DNA from: Pseudomonas marginalis
GTDB taxonomy: Bacteria > Pseudomonadota > Gammaproteobacteria > Pseudomonadales > Pseudomonadaceae
Length of the DNA: 64,000 nucleotides
Direction of reading: 5' to 3'
NCBI RefSeq assembly: GCF_001645105.1
Contig: NZ_LKEG01000042.1
Location: 124,001-188,000, forward strand
The first letter of the stretch is position 1. Each line of letters starts with the position of its first letter. The notes under the pieces were generated by a model. That model was not told where the DNA came from. It saw only the letters and a program-made list of their open reading frames with translations, and did no database searches. Shown here piece by piece: positions 19,890 to 28,926 of this stretch. The translations under genes and the position numbers were made by a program.

Positions 19890-21306
19890 TGTTACGGATC
19901 TTCTCGACAATGGCGGTGGTCGAGCTGTTCTCGACCAAGCCCAGTACTTTGACCTTGCCACCGTAGGCACTGACGATATCTGCCCCCACGACCTGGTCGA
20001 CGGAATAATCGCCGCCTTTGACCAGCACATCCGGCTTGACCTGGGCCAGCAGGTTTTCCGGGGTCGCTTCCGGGAAGCTGATCACCCAGTCCACCGCGCC
20101 CAGGCCAGCCAGCACGGCCATGCGCCGGTCGACACTGTTGATCGGGCGGCCAGGGCCTTTCAGGCGGCTCACCGAAGCGTCGTCGTTGACCGCAACGATC
20201 AGGCGATCGCCTTGGGCACGCGCTTGTTCAAGGTAAGTCACGTGACCGGCGTGCAGGATGTCGAAGCAGCCGTTGGTGAACACAATGCTTTCGTTGTGGG
20301 CACGCGCATCGTCAATCGCCAGCAGCAGCTGCTCGATGGTCAGCACTCCACGTTCCGAACCTTCGGAACGCTGGATCGCACGGCGCAATTCAGGCGCGCT
20401 GATCGCGGCGGTACCCAACTTGCCCACCACGATACCCGCCGCCAGGTTGGCCAGGGCCACGGCGTGGGGCAGTTCTTCACCCGCCGCAATCGAGGCGGCC
20501 AGGGTGGAAATCACGGTGTCGCCAGCGCCGGTGACGTCGAACACTTCACGGGCCCGTGCTGGCAAGTGCATGGCCGGGTGGCCGGGGCGCAGCAAAGTCA
20601 TGCCGTGCTCGCCACGGGTCACCAGCAAGGCGCCCAGATCGAGGTCGGCCATCAGCGCCGCGCCCTTGGTCACCAGGTCGTGCTCATCGGCGCAACCGCC
20701 GACGATGGCTTCGAACTCGCTGAGATTAGGCGTGATCAGGCTGGCTCCCCGATAAATCGAGAAGTCCTTGCCCTTGGGATCGGCCAATACCGGGATGCCC
20801 TTGGCCTTGGCGGCCTGGATCAGTTCCTGGTGGTTCTTCAAGGCGCCTTTGCCGTAGTCCGACAACACCAGCACCTTGACGCCTTCGAGCAACTCGTCGA
20901 CCTGACCGTTCAGGGCCAGGGCGTCGGTGGCGAAAGGTTCTTCAAAATCGATACGCAGCAATTGCTGGTGACGGCTCATGACCCGCAGCTTGACGATGGT
21001 CGGCTGGTGGGCAATGCGCTGGAACAGTGCGCGCACGCCAGCACCGCGCAAGCTGTTGGCCAGGCTTTCGGCGGCTTCGTCGTCGCCGGTCACACCGACC
21101 AGGGAGGCCGGGGCGCCGAGGGCGGCAATATTAAGGGCAACGTTGGCAGCGCCACCTGGACGGTCTTCGATTTGCTCGACCTTGACTACCGGTACCGGCG
21201 CCTCAGGGGAAATCCGTGAGGTACCGCCATGCCAGTAACGGTCGAGCATGACATCGCCGACCACCAAGACAGGGGCTTGATCGAATCGCGGCATGGACAA
21301 CTTCAT
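19882..21306 (-). CDS. hldE: Bifunctional heptose kinase/adenylyltransferase HldE
   Basis: Makes ADP-heptose for the LPS inner core: residues about 1-320 phosphorylate heptose-7-phosphate, residues about 345-474 adenylylate heptose-1-phosphate. The ribokinase domain shows GGAANVALNIAALG and the catalytic DVTGAGDTVISTLAA. The nucleotidyltransferase domain begins IVFTNGCFDILHAGHVTYLEQARAQGD, with the HAGH (HxGH) motif. I chose ATG at 21306 (MKLSMPRFDQAP, 474 residues), the family length; an upstream ATG at 21324 adds six residues. The stop overlaps the epimerase start. Confidence 0.97.
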   Translation of the reverse strand: MKLSMPRFDQAPVLVVGDVMLDRYWHGGTSRISPEAPVPVVKVEQIEDRPGGAANVALNIAALGAPASLVGVTGDDEAAESLANSLRGAGVRALFQRIAHQPTIVKLRVMSRHQQLLRIDFEEPFATDALALNGQVDELLEGVKVLVLSDYGKGALKNHQELIQAAKAKGIPVLADPKGKDFSIYRGASLITPNLSEFEAIVGGCADEHDLVTKGAALMADLDLGALLVTRGEHGMTLLRPGHPAMHLPARAREVFDVTGAGDTVISTLAASIAAGEELPHAVALANLAAGIVVGKLGTAAISAPELRRAIQRSEGSERGVLTIEQLLLAIDDARAHNESIVFTNGCFDILHAGHVTYLEQARAQGDRLIVAVNDDASVSRLKGPGRPINSVDRRMAVLAGLGAVDWVISFPEATPENLLAQVKPDVLVKGGDYSVDQVVGADIVSAYGGKVKVLGLVENSSTTAIVEKIRNNE

Positions 21307-21397
21307 GGAGCAACCCACATACAAAATGAACAGGGGCGCGATATTAGCACAGGGTTACAGGAGGCTTGTGGAGCAGTGAATCCACTGAGGGTCAAAT

Positions 21398-21520
21398 GGG
21401 GGAGCGGGCTTGCTGTGGTGAGGGGCGGGGCAAGGATTCGACGTGCCGCTCCCGGCGGGTACATTGAAGATCCAATAGGGCTGCTTCGCAGCCCAGCGCG
21501 GGGCAAGCCCGCTCACCACA
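21398..21520. repeat. REPIN, group II type, decayed left arm
   Basis: The right arm is the exact reverse complement of GTGAGCGGGCTTGCCCCGCG, joined to the GGGCTGCTTCGCAGCCC inner hairpin. The left arm is altered (GGAGCGGGCTTGCTGTGGTG). It lies between msbA and hldE, both read on the minus strand, so the transcript crosses it. Confidence 0.8.
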
Positions 21521-21557
21521 GGAAGCCCGCACACATGAGGCTTGTGCAGCCATTGGA

Positions 21558-23363
21558 TCAGGTGATGTCAGCCGACACCGGCGCATCCAGGCCCATGGCG
21601 TGCAGGCGGGCGTAGTAGCCGTTCTGCGCCAGCAGCTCGCTGTGGGTGCCACGCTCGACGATCCGGCCGTCGTCCATCACCAGAATCAGGTCGGCCTTCT
21701 CGATGGTGGACAAACGGTGCGCGATCACCAGGGTGGTGCGGCCTTGCATGACCTTGTCCAGCGCCGCCTGAATGTGCCGCTCGGACTCAGTGTCGAGGGC
21801 CGAGGTGGCCTCGTCGAGAATCAGCAACGGCGCGTTCTTCAGCAAGGCACGGGCAATCGCCAGGCGCTGGCGTTGGCCACCGGACAGCAATACGCCGTTT
21901 TCGCCAACCTGGGTGTCAAAGCCCTTGGGCAGTTGGTCGATGAAGTCCTTGGCATTGGCATCCGCCGCTGCCGCTTCAACGTCCGCCCGTGGCGCGCCGG
22001 CCAGGTCGCCGTAGGCGATGTTGTTGGTCACCGTGTCGCTGAACAGCGTCACGTGCTGGGTCACCTGGGCGATGTGCTTGCGCAGGTTGAGCAGCTTGTA
22101 GTCTTCGATCTCGACGCCGTCCAGCAGGATTTCACCGCTGGCATGGTGGTAGAAACGCGGGATCAGGCTGGCCAGGGTCGACTTACCGCTGCCCGAGCGC
22201 CCGACCAGCGCGATCATCTGCCCAGGCTCGGCGGTAAAGCTGATGTCCTTGAGCACATGGCGTTCGGTGCCGGGGTAGGTGAAGTTAAGGTTGCGCACAT
22301 CGAGACGACCGCTGACCTTGTCACGCTCGAGGGTGCCGTTGTCGATTTCGACGTCTTCGTCCAGCTGTTCGAAGATGCTTTCAGCACCCGCCACACCCTT
22401 TTGGATGGTCGAGCTGACTTCCGAGAGCTGGCGAATCGGCTTGGGCAGCAGGCCGGCCAGGGTGATGTAGGCCACCATGTCACCGGCCGAAGCATCGCCG
22501 CGCAGATAAAGGACCAGGAACATCAGCACCGCCATGGCGGTGTAGATCACCAGTTGCAGCGCCGGCGTGTAGATCGCCCCGGTGCGGGTCATGCGCAGTT
22601 GCTTGTCGGTGTTGCTCTGGCTGGCCTTGAGGAAGCGTTTTTCCTCGTAGACCTCACCCCCGAAGCTACGCACCACGCGGTAGCCCTGGATGGTTTCCGA
22701 GGCGACGTGCGTGACGTCGCCCATGGCCACCTGGATCTTCTTGCTCTGCTTGCGGAATTTCTTGCTGGCCGTGCTCACCATCACCGCGATCAACGGCAGG
22801 ATGGCGATCATCACCAGCGTCAGGCGCCAGTTCATGTACAGCAGCGAGGCAAACAGGAAGATCACCGTCATGCCTTCACGGATCACCACCTTGATCGCAT
22901 CGGTCGCCGCCCCCGTGACCATGGTCACGTTGAAGGTGATGCGTGAAATCAGGTGCCCGGAGTTGTGATTGTCAAAGTAGCGGTTGGGCAGCGTCAGCAA
23001 GTTGTTGAACAACTGCACGCGCAGGTCATGGACCAGGCCCAGGGAAACCTTGGCCAACAGGTAGTTGCCCAGGAACGAACCGAGGCCTTGCCAGGCGGCA
23101 ATCAGGATGATCAGCAGCGGCACGGCTTGCAGCAATTGCAGGTCACGCAGGAATGGCACGCTGGGGAACAGCACGGCTTCAGGGTTGGAAAGGCCGTCGA
23201 CGAAGTACTTGAGGATGTACCCCAGCATTGGCTGGGTCGACGCGAAAATCAGAAATCCGACGATACTCAACGCGAACAAGCCGGCATAAGGCTTAACGTA
23301 ACTGAGCAGGCGGAAGTATATTTTCAAGCTCGAAGGGCTTGCGCTCGGACTGGAGTCGGTCAT
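21558..23363 (-). CDS. msbA: Lipid A export ATP-binding/permease protein MsbA
   Basis: Inner-membrane ABC exporter that flips core-lipid A; 601 residues. Six transmembrane helices fill about residues 15-330. The nucleotide-binding domain follows: Walker A GRSGSGKST (about 385-393), Q-loop region AQVTQHVTLFSDTV, signature LSGGQRQRLAIARALL, Walker B LLILDEATSALD and the switch His in VIAHRLSTI. The start is ATG at 23363 (MTDSSPSASPSS); a longer opening to 23465 lies in non-homologous sequence. hldE lies downstream beyond a REPIN, and the WaaL fusion gene is divergent upstream. Confidence 0.97.
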   Translation of the reverse strand: MTDSSPSASPSSLKIYFRLLSYVKPYAGLFALSIVGFLIFASTQPMLGYILKYFVDGLSNPEAVLFPSVPFLRDLQLLQAVPLLIILIAAWQGLGSFLGNYLLAKVSLGLVHDLRVQLFNNLLTLPNRYFDNHNSGHLISRITFNVTMVTGAATDAIKVVIREGMTVIFLFASLLYMNWRLTLVMIAILPLIAVMVSTASKKFRKQSKKIQVAMGDVTHVASETIQGYRVVRSFGGEVYEEKRFLKASQSNTDKQLRMTRTGAIYTPALQLVIYTAMAVLMFLVLYLRGDASAGDMVAYITLAGLLPKPIRQLSEVSSTIQKGVAGAESIFEQLDEDVEIDNGTLERDKVSGRLDVRNLNFTYPGTERHVLKDISFTAEPGQMIALVGRSGSGKSTLASLIPRFYHHASGEILLDGVEIEDYKLLNLRKHIAQVTQHVTLFSDTVTNNIAYGDLAGAPRADVEAAAADANAKDFIDQLPKGFDTQVGENGVLLSGGQRQRLAIARALLKNAPLLILDEATSALDTESERHIQAALDKVMQGRTTLVIAHRLSTIEKADLILVMDDGRIVERGTHSELLAQNGYYARLHAMGLDAPVSADIT

Positions 23364-23522
23364 ATCACGCGGCGTTTTGAAAAAGGAGGCTGACTTTAGC
23401 ACAGCTTCTCTGTTGTACTTGCACCCTGCATGACCCGTAGCCCGGTTGGATCCAACCGGCGACATTATTTAGCCACTACTTTAAGATGGTCGGCTTTCTC
23501 AATCTGGAATGGCTTTTACTGT

Positions 23523-25385
23523 ATGCACTCCAAGCGCCTGATCTATGGCTCAAATCGCGTTTTCGACTTCCTGGTCCTGTGGATTTTGCCCATTGGCTTG
23601 TTGTTGCTGCTGAGCTCGCTGTTCTTCGTTACCAATCGCAATGTGCTGCACAAGTTCTACTACGGCCTGTTCAGTGCTCCCACCCTGTTGCTGCTGTGCC
23701 TGCGCCCCAGGGAACTCAAGGAATTGCTGCGCGAGCCTCTGGCGATCGCGTTCCTGGTGTTTTCCGCCTGGGCGCTGACCAGCCTGCTGTGGAGCCCGGA
23801 GCATCACGCCGACACCGACCTGTTCAAGCGCCCACTGCACACCTTCATGCTGTTTGCCGGCTGCGGGCTATTGCTGCATTACCGCAATGAGCTGTTCAAG
23901 CCGGTCTTCTTCAGCGCCGCCGTGATTGCGCTGGTGGTGTGCGTGTGCAACCTCGTGGCGTTCTCCAAGGGTTTTGAACCCGGCACGGGCATGCGCATGA
24001 TCGGTGGCCGTGGCGCCCTCGACAACCCGCTGCTGAGCTCCCACGTTTTCGGCTTTTTCTGCGTCTACTGGCTGTACATCTGCATGACCACCCAGCGCCT
24101 GCAGGTGCTGTGGTTCAGCATTCCAGCCCTGGCAATCATGACCTTGACGGTGCTGGCCACCGGTTCGCGCACGCCACTGGTCGCGCTGACCCTGACCATT
24201 CTCTGGATGACCTTCGTCAGCCGCAACCGCCGCTCGGCCCTGCTGATCGCCGGCATGGTCCTGGGTGCCGCGGGGCTCCTGCTGTTCTACCCGGAGCTGA
24301 TCACCAACCGCGGCAGCTCGTTCCGCTTCGAACTCTGGGGCATGTCGCTGCAACGCATCGCCGAACACCCATGGATCGGCCACAGCTACGATTCCGAGCT
24401 GTACCTGACCCTGGCCGACGGCTACGAACTGCGCGAACCGCACAGCTTTGCCCTGGGCGTGCTGTATTACGTCGGCATCATCGGCTTTATCCCATGGATC
24501 TTCATGATCGGCTGGGGACTCTACAAAGGCCTGAAAGAACGCGCCCAACCACTGTTCATCCTGGCGTCCTCCCTGCTCACCTACGGTATCGGCGCCGGGC
24601 TGACCGAGGGCGGTGGCATCCTGTCGCGGCCCAAGGAGCATTGGTTCCTGCTGTGGATCCCGCTGGCCATCATCGCCGGCCTGAGCATCGCCCAGCGCCG
24701 CCGCAGCGTGCTGCGTATGCCGGTGCAAACGCTCAAGCCCGAGGCTTTCGACCGGCTGTGCAGCGATGCCCAGGTAATTGAAGCCGACGGCCTGGGGCCC
24801 AAGGTGCTGCGTCTGGCCGACGGCCGCTTCCTGAAGATCTTCCGTCCGCGCCGCTGGTACACCTCGGGCAGTTTCAACCCCTACTCGGAACGGTTTGCCA
24901 GCAACGCCGAGCAATTGCGCACCCTGGGCATCCCCACACCGCAGATCCTGGGCCTCTATGGTCTGCGTGATGCCAGCAGCGCCGTCAGCTACACGCCACT
25001 GCCCGGACTGACCCTGCGCCAGGCCCTGCAAAGCCTGGACAGCAGCCTGCGCGAGTCGCTGATCGAACGCTTCGGCCAGTTCATGGCCCAGCTGCATGAG
25101 CGCGGCGTGTACTTCCGCTCACTGCACTTGGGTAATGTGCTGCTGATGGATGACGGTGAGTTCGGCCTGATCGATATCGCCGACCTGCGCATCTTCCCGT
25201 CGCCGCTGCGCAATGCTTTGCGCCAGCGCAACCTGCGCCATATGCAACGCTACCCGCAGGACCGCGCCTGGTTGTTCGAGACACACTTCGAACAGCTCGC
25301 CAAAGGTTATGCGTCCGTTGCCAGCCAAGGCGCCACCGCCAAGATCCGCGAGCAAGTGCTGGCATTGGCCAGTCCCGCCGCCTGA
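23523..25385 (+). CDS. O-antigen ligase (WaaL-like) fused to a kinase-like domain
   Basis: A 620-residue fusion. Residues about 10-390 are a polytopic membrane protein with ligase features: GSRTPLVALTL, then a large periplasmic loop with RFELWGMSLQRIAEHPWIGHSYD and REPHSFALGVLYY, as in WaaL/Wzy-type enzymes that join O-antigen to the lipid A core. Residues about 405-620 form a cytosolic WaaP/InaA-like kinase domain with FLKIF (Lys438), LHERGVYFRSLHLGNVLL and GLIDIADLRI. The catalytic Asp expected before LHLGN is Ser533, so phosphotransfer is doubtful. P. aeruginosa has the two parts as neighbouring separate genes. The start is ATG at 23523. Confidence 0.85.
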   Translation: MHSKRLIYGSNRVFDFLVLWILPIGLLLLLSSLFFVTNRNVLHKFYYGLFSAPTLLLLCLRPRELKELLREPLAIAFLVFSAWALTSLLWSPEHHADTDLFKRPLHTFMLFAGCGLLLHYRNELFKPVFFSAAVIALVVCVCNLVAFSKGFEPGTGMRMIGGRGALDNPLLSSHVFGFFCVYWLYICMTTQRLQVLWFSIPALAIMTLTVLATGSRTPLVALTLTILWMTFVSRNRRSALLIAGMVLGAAGLLLFYPELITNRGSSFRFELWGMSLQRIAEHPWIGHSYDSELYLTLADGYELREPHSFALGVLYYVGIIGFIPWIFMIGWGLYKGLKERAQPLFILASSLLTYGIGAGLTEGGGILSRPKEHWFLLWIPLAIIAGLSIAQRRRSVLRMPVQTLKPEAFDRLCSDAQVIEADGLGPKVLRLADGRFLKIFRPRRWYTSGSFNPYSERFASNAEQLRTLGIPTPQILGLYGLRDASSAVSYTPLPGLTLRQALQSLDSSLRESLIERFGQFMAQLHERGVYFRSLHLGNVLLMDDGEFGLIDIADLRIFPSPLRNALRQRNLRHMQRYPQDRAWLFETHFEQLAKGYASVASQGATAKIREQVLALASPAA

Positions 25386-25386
25386 T

Positions 25387-25423
25387 AAAAAAGGCGACTA
25401 TCACTGCTGATAGTCGCCTTTTT
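25387..25423. terminator. Bidirectional rho-independent terminator
   Basis: An A6 run, an 11-bp perfect stem (GGCGACTATCA/TGATAGTCGCC) with a four-base loop, then T5. It starts one base after the ligase stop codon and sits between two converging genes, so it can end both transcripts. Confidence 0.93.
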
Positions 25424-25439
25424 CATTCCCCTCGCCGCC

Positions 25440-26321
25440 TCACTTCCTGAGGGGCGCCAGATATAACCGCACCAACCCACGCAAGGTCTTGCGCCCCCAG
25501 AACTTCAGCGGGATCTGCTTGAGGATCTCCCGCGCGAGTGGCCGGTCACGATCGGCCGTCTTGAGGAACATCGAGTTCAGGAAGTTGTAGCGCACCGCGT
25601 CATAGGCCGGGTGGTCGCTGAACTTGGCGTAGGTCTTGAGAATGTTCTGGATCATGTAGCGGTGGTTCTTGTAGGTGTTGGCCGCGTGCTGCCGATAGCG
25701 CGCCATCACCACGCCGAGGGCGTCGATGGTGTAGCCCGCGGCGGTGATTTTCAATTGGATCAGCAGGTCTTCAAGGGGAATCTGCGGATCGAACCCACCG
25801 ACTTCCTCCAGCACTTCCCGGCGAATCAACATGGTCGGCGCCGGCGGAAAAGGCTTGCGGTCCATGAACATGTCGTCGAAATCCAGGCTGCGGAACGGCA
25901 CGTCGCGGCGCTGTTTTTTCTCCGGGTGCAGGTTGCCGTCGCCATCGATCAGCTCGATGTTACCCGCACACATCCCCACCGTTGGCTTGCCTTCCATGTA
26001 GGCCACCTGGGTGGCGATGCGGTCCGGCAACATGATGTCATCCGACCCGAACGGGGCGATCAGGCTGCCCTTGGCGCGGGCGATGGCACCATTGAGCGTG
26101 GCGGTGAGGCCCTGGTTCTGTTGCACCTGGAAATCAAAACCGTGCTCGGCCTGCAGCCGCTGGATGCGCTCGACGCTGTCATCCTTGGAGCCGTCGTCCA
26201 CCACCAGCAGCTCGATATTCGGGTACGTCTGGCCAAGCACACTGAGGATGCTCTCTTCGATATACCGGCCGTGGTTGTAGGACGCGATAATCACCGAGAC
26301 CAGGGGTTGCTGCGCTGTCAT
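25440..26321 (-). CDS. Family 2 glycosyltransferase (LPS core)
   Basis: A 293-residue GT-A glycosyltransferase. PLVSVIIASYNHGRYIEESILSVLGQTYPNIELLVVDDGSKDDS is the nucleotide-sugar site, and APFGSDDIMLPDRI carries the metal-binding DxD-like motif. The C-terminal third (HPAYDAVRYNFLNSMFLKTADRDRP) is basic and may sit at the membrane. Its place beside waaL matches P. aeruginosa wapR, a rhamnosyltransferase for the core, but the sugar here is not proven. The ATG overlaps the preceding glycosyltransferase stop by four bases, showing an operon. Confidence 0.88.
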   Translation of the reverse strand: MTAQQPLVSVIIASYNHGRYIEESILSVLGQTYPNIELLVVDDGSKDDSVERIQRLQAEHGFDFQVQQNQGLTATLNGAIARAKGSLIAPFGSDDIMLPDRIATQVAYMEGKPTVGMCAGNIELIDGDGNLHPEKKQRRDVPFRSLDFDDMFMDRKPFPPAPTMLIRREVLEEVGGFDPQIPLEDLLIQLKITAAGYTIDALGVVMARYRQHAANTYKNHRYMIQNILKTYAKFSDHPAYDAVRYNFLNSMFLKTADRDRPLAREILKQIPLKFWGRKTLRGLVRLYLAPLRK

Positions 26322-27466
26322 GCTCTACCTACTTCTTTCAAACCGGTTTCGATGAGGTTCAGGTACTTCTGCTGGAATTCGGCCAGGGCGTGGTTTTCTT
26401 CCAGGTAACGGAACACCTGTTCACCCTTGGCGCGCAATTGTTCGTCACTCATGGCCAGGTAAGTGTCCAGGGCCACTGTCAGTTGCTCGACATTGCCGGG
26501 CTCGTGGGACAAACCGCCCGCCCCTTCCACCAGCGGCAGCATGGCCGGCCCGTTGGAAGCAATCACCGGCAAGCGCCCGCTCATGCCTTCCAGCAGCGCC
26601 AGGCCCAGGCCTTCAAGCAAGGAAGGCATGGTCCAGATATCGAAGGCGCGCACATACTTGAGACCGTCTTCGCGAAAGCCCAGCAGGTGCGCGCGGCCGG
26701 TGAGGCCCAGGCGCTCGATGTCCGCACGCAAGTCTGCTTCGGCACGGCCGGAACCGATGATGCCGACCTGGGCATTAGGGTATTTGTCCTTGAGACGGGC
26801 AAACGCCTGCAGCAGGTGCGTATGGCCCTTGATCGGCACCAGGCGCCCCAGCGCGCCGATGATCCGTGCGTCGAGCGGCAGCCCGAGTGCCTGGCGCGCT
26901 TGCTCACGCGGCAGCTGCAAGGCTTCGGCCTGGGGAATATCGATGGCGTTGGTGACGAAGGTGGTGTTCTCGCGGGTGAAGCCGCAGTTGAGGCCGATCA
27001 GGTAATCCCTGACCGCCGCCGACACCCCGACAAAACGCCAGGCCGGGCTGACCAACCGGCGGGTCTGACGCCGGCGATAGGCGCGCTCGTACTCGCCAAA
27101 ACCATGGGAGATCCCGATGCACAATGGGATCTTCAACCAGCGGTTGAGGGACAGCATCATGTTCACCGATTTGAAGCGGTTGCAGATGACCACGTCAAAC
27201 TTCTGCTCGCGGCAATACTTGTAGATCTCCCACATGGCGCCCAGGCGAATGCCCTTGAGCGCCTTCTCGGGAAATTCGAAGTACTTGGAGTGGTCCGCCA
27301 CGCTCAACGGCTGGCCCGGCTGCGGTCGCCCGCTGAGAAAGGCCGACGTCACCTCAAAGCGCTCCGTCGGCAGCGCCTTGACGATCTGCTCGCCGAGGTC
27401 GGCGAAATCATTGAGCTTGACGTTGTAGTCCGGCTGCAACTGCAAAACCTTGAAACGAGGCTTCAT
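26318..27466 (-). CDS. Family 4 glycosyltransferase (Ssg-like)
   Basis: A 382-residue GT-B glycosyltransferase. The N-terminal acceptor domain begins MKPRFKVLQLQPDYNVKLNDFADLGEQI. The donor domain shows IGALGRLVPIKGHTHLLQAFARLK, GIIGSGRAEADL and the E-x7-E region MPSLLEGLGLALLEGMSGRLPVIASN. By position it matches the P. aeruginosa cell-surface glycosyltransferase gene ssg (PA5001). The sugar is unknown. The start is ATG at 27466 with GGAG seven bases upstream; a longer opening to 27547 lacks homologous look. Its stop overlaps the next gene's start. Confidence 0.86.
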   Translation of the reverse strand: MKPRFKVLQLQPDYNVKLNDFADLGEQIVKALPTERFEVTSAFLSGRPQPGQPLSVADHSKYFEFPEKALKGIRLGAMWEIYKYCREQKFDVVICNRFKSVNMMLSLNRWLKIPLCIGISHGFGEYERAYRRRQTRRLVSPAWRFVGVSAAVRDYLIGLNCGFTRENTTFVTNAIDIPQAEALQLPREQARQALGLPLDARIIGALGRLVPIKGHTHLLQAFARLKDKYPNAQVGIIGSGRAEADLRADIERLGLTGRAHLLGFREDGLKYVRAFDIWTMPSLLEGLGLALLEGMSGRLPVIASNGPAMLPLVEGAGGLSHEPGNVEQLTVALDTYLAMSDEQLRAKGEQVFRYLEENHALAEFQQKYLNLIETGLKEVGRA

Positions 27467-27525
27467 ATCACTCCATGAGGCAATCGGGCTGCTACACGCG
27501 GGCAGCCCGACGAAAAAATTCAATT

Positions 27526-28926
27526 TCAGTCCTGCTTCAGCACCCAAAGCAGCTCGTGACGGCGCACGGCCTTGCGGAAAAATTCGTTCTCGCCGTAAGG
27601 CGATGGACCACGCCCCGCCAGTAATTGCTGCAACAGGCGACGTACCCGACGCTTGAACGGCGCACGGGGCTGCAGGTCATGCATCATGCCCAACGCCATG
27701 GCCTTGTCTTGCTGCTGGCTCAGGCTCAGCACCCGGCAATAAGGCTCCAGCACCTGGGCGGCATCGAACTGCGGCGGCAAAGCGATGCCGGCGCCTGAAT
27801 CACCCATGGGCCAGCGGTCGTTATCATGCAGATGGTTGGCATAGCCGAGCAAGGTGCCCGGTTGCCACTCAAGCCCCTGCAACGCTTGCACCACCGCAGT
27901 GTGCGCACAAATATGGTCCGGGTGAGGGTCGAGCACCGGCGTCGGCAACACAATCACCTCGGGGCGCGCCTTGAGCAGCAGCGCGCGCAGGTCGGCAATC
28001 AGGTTGTCCCAGGTCGGCGCGCCGTCCACATCGCCCGGCAACGCCAAGGCATTGAACTGGCGGAACAGCCGCGTATCGTCCAGCTGCGCTTCGCGCGAGA
28101 CCTGGGGCTGATCGGGGGCGTCGCGCATAGCCGGCAGCTGCAGGCAAAAGTACCCCAACTGCACGCAGTGCGCCTCGGGCACGCCGGCCCAACGCGGCAC
28201 GGCAATGCTGTCCCAGGCACGCAGGCGCCCTTTGATTCGCGCCGCTTCAGCCGGGGGCATGCCCATCTGCTGATAGTGTTCGGCCTCGATTTCACCGGCG
28301 GTCAGGGTCACGATCCAGCTTTCATCGGCCTGGCCATACAGGCCGAAAGCGGCCAGTTCGGCATCGTCGGCATGGGGCGCGATCACCATCACCCGCTGGC
28401 GGGCAGCGTCCGGCTGACGAAAGACCCACAAGACAGGCTGGCCGATCACGCGGCAAAAACGACCGCGCAGGCGCAGTTCACCGCCGGCCAATGCCGCCGC
28501 CGAACCGGTGAGGTTGAGGTAACGCTTGCCGGCCACGCCGCGCTCGAACGCCTGGCGATCGTCCGGAAACTCAACCGCAGGATCAAAGAAACGGCCCCAT
28601 AGGTTGCTTTTGAGCTGTACTTCGACGATCAGCGTTTCATCGCCAGCCAGCTCGAGCGGCGTATCGGCGAGCAACTTGCCGCCTTCCAGACGCAAGCCGA
28701 CCTGCTGGCCACTCGACGCAAAACGGTAGTGGTAGTCATCCTTGGGCGAATAAAACAGATGGTCGGCAAACCAGGCTTCATGGGCCACCCACAGCACAAT
28801 CGCGAGGATCAACGGCAGCCACCAGGCCACCAGCACGCCGGCCGCAATCAACACGAGCAGGCCGATCAGCAGCGCAATGCGTTTATTGCGGCGGTGGCGC
28901 TTGAGCAGTTGCTGTTTACGGCTCAT
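27526..28926 (-). CDS. dnpA: PIG-L family de-N-acetylase DnpA
   Basis: A 466-residue protein. A basic N-terminus (MSRKQQLLKRHRRNKR) precedes two membrane segments (IALLIGLLVLIAAGVLVAWWLPLILAIVLWVAHEAWF). After a beta-rich region comes the PIG-L deacetylase motif VMVIAPHADDAELAAFGLYG (zinc site), with the second metal motif DPHPDHICAHTAVVQAL. The P. aeruginosa counterpart at the same locus, DnpA, is linked to fluoroquinolone persistence and is thought to act on a surface glycan. The start is ATG at 28926, overlapping the mig-14 stop by four bases. Confidence 0.87.
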   Translation of the reverse strand: MSRKQQLLKRHRRNKRIALLIGLLVLIAAGVLVAWWLPLILAIVLWVAHEAWFADHLFYSPKDDYHYRFASSGQQVGLRLEGGKLLADTPLELAGDETLIVEVQLKSNLWGRFFDPAVEFPDDRQAFERGVAGKRYLNLTGSAAALAGGELRLRGRFCRVIGQPVLWVFRQPDAARQRVMVIAPHADDAELAAFGLYGQADESWIVTLTAGEIEAEHYQQMGMPPAEAARIKGRLRAWDSIAVPRWAGVPEAHCVQLGYFCLQLPAMRDAPDQPQVSREAQLDDTRLFRQFNALALPGDVDGAPTWDNLIADLRALLLKARPEVIVLPTPVLDPHPDHICAHTAVVQALQGLEWQPGTLLGYANHLHDNDRWPMGDSGAGIALPPQFDAAQVLEPYCRVLSLSQQQDKAMALGMMHDLQPRAPFKRRVRRLLQQLLAGRGPSPYGENEFFRKAVRRHELLWVLKQD

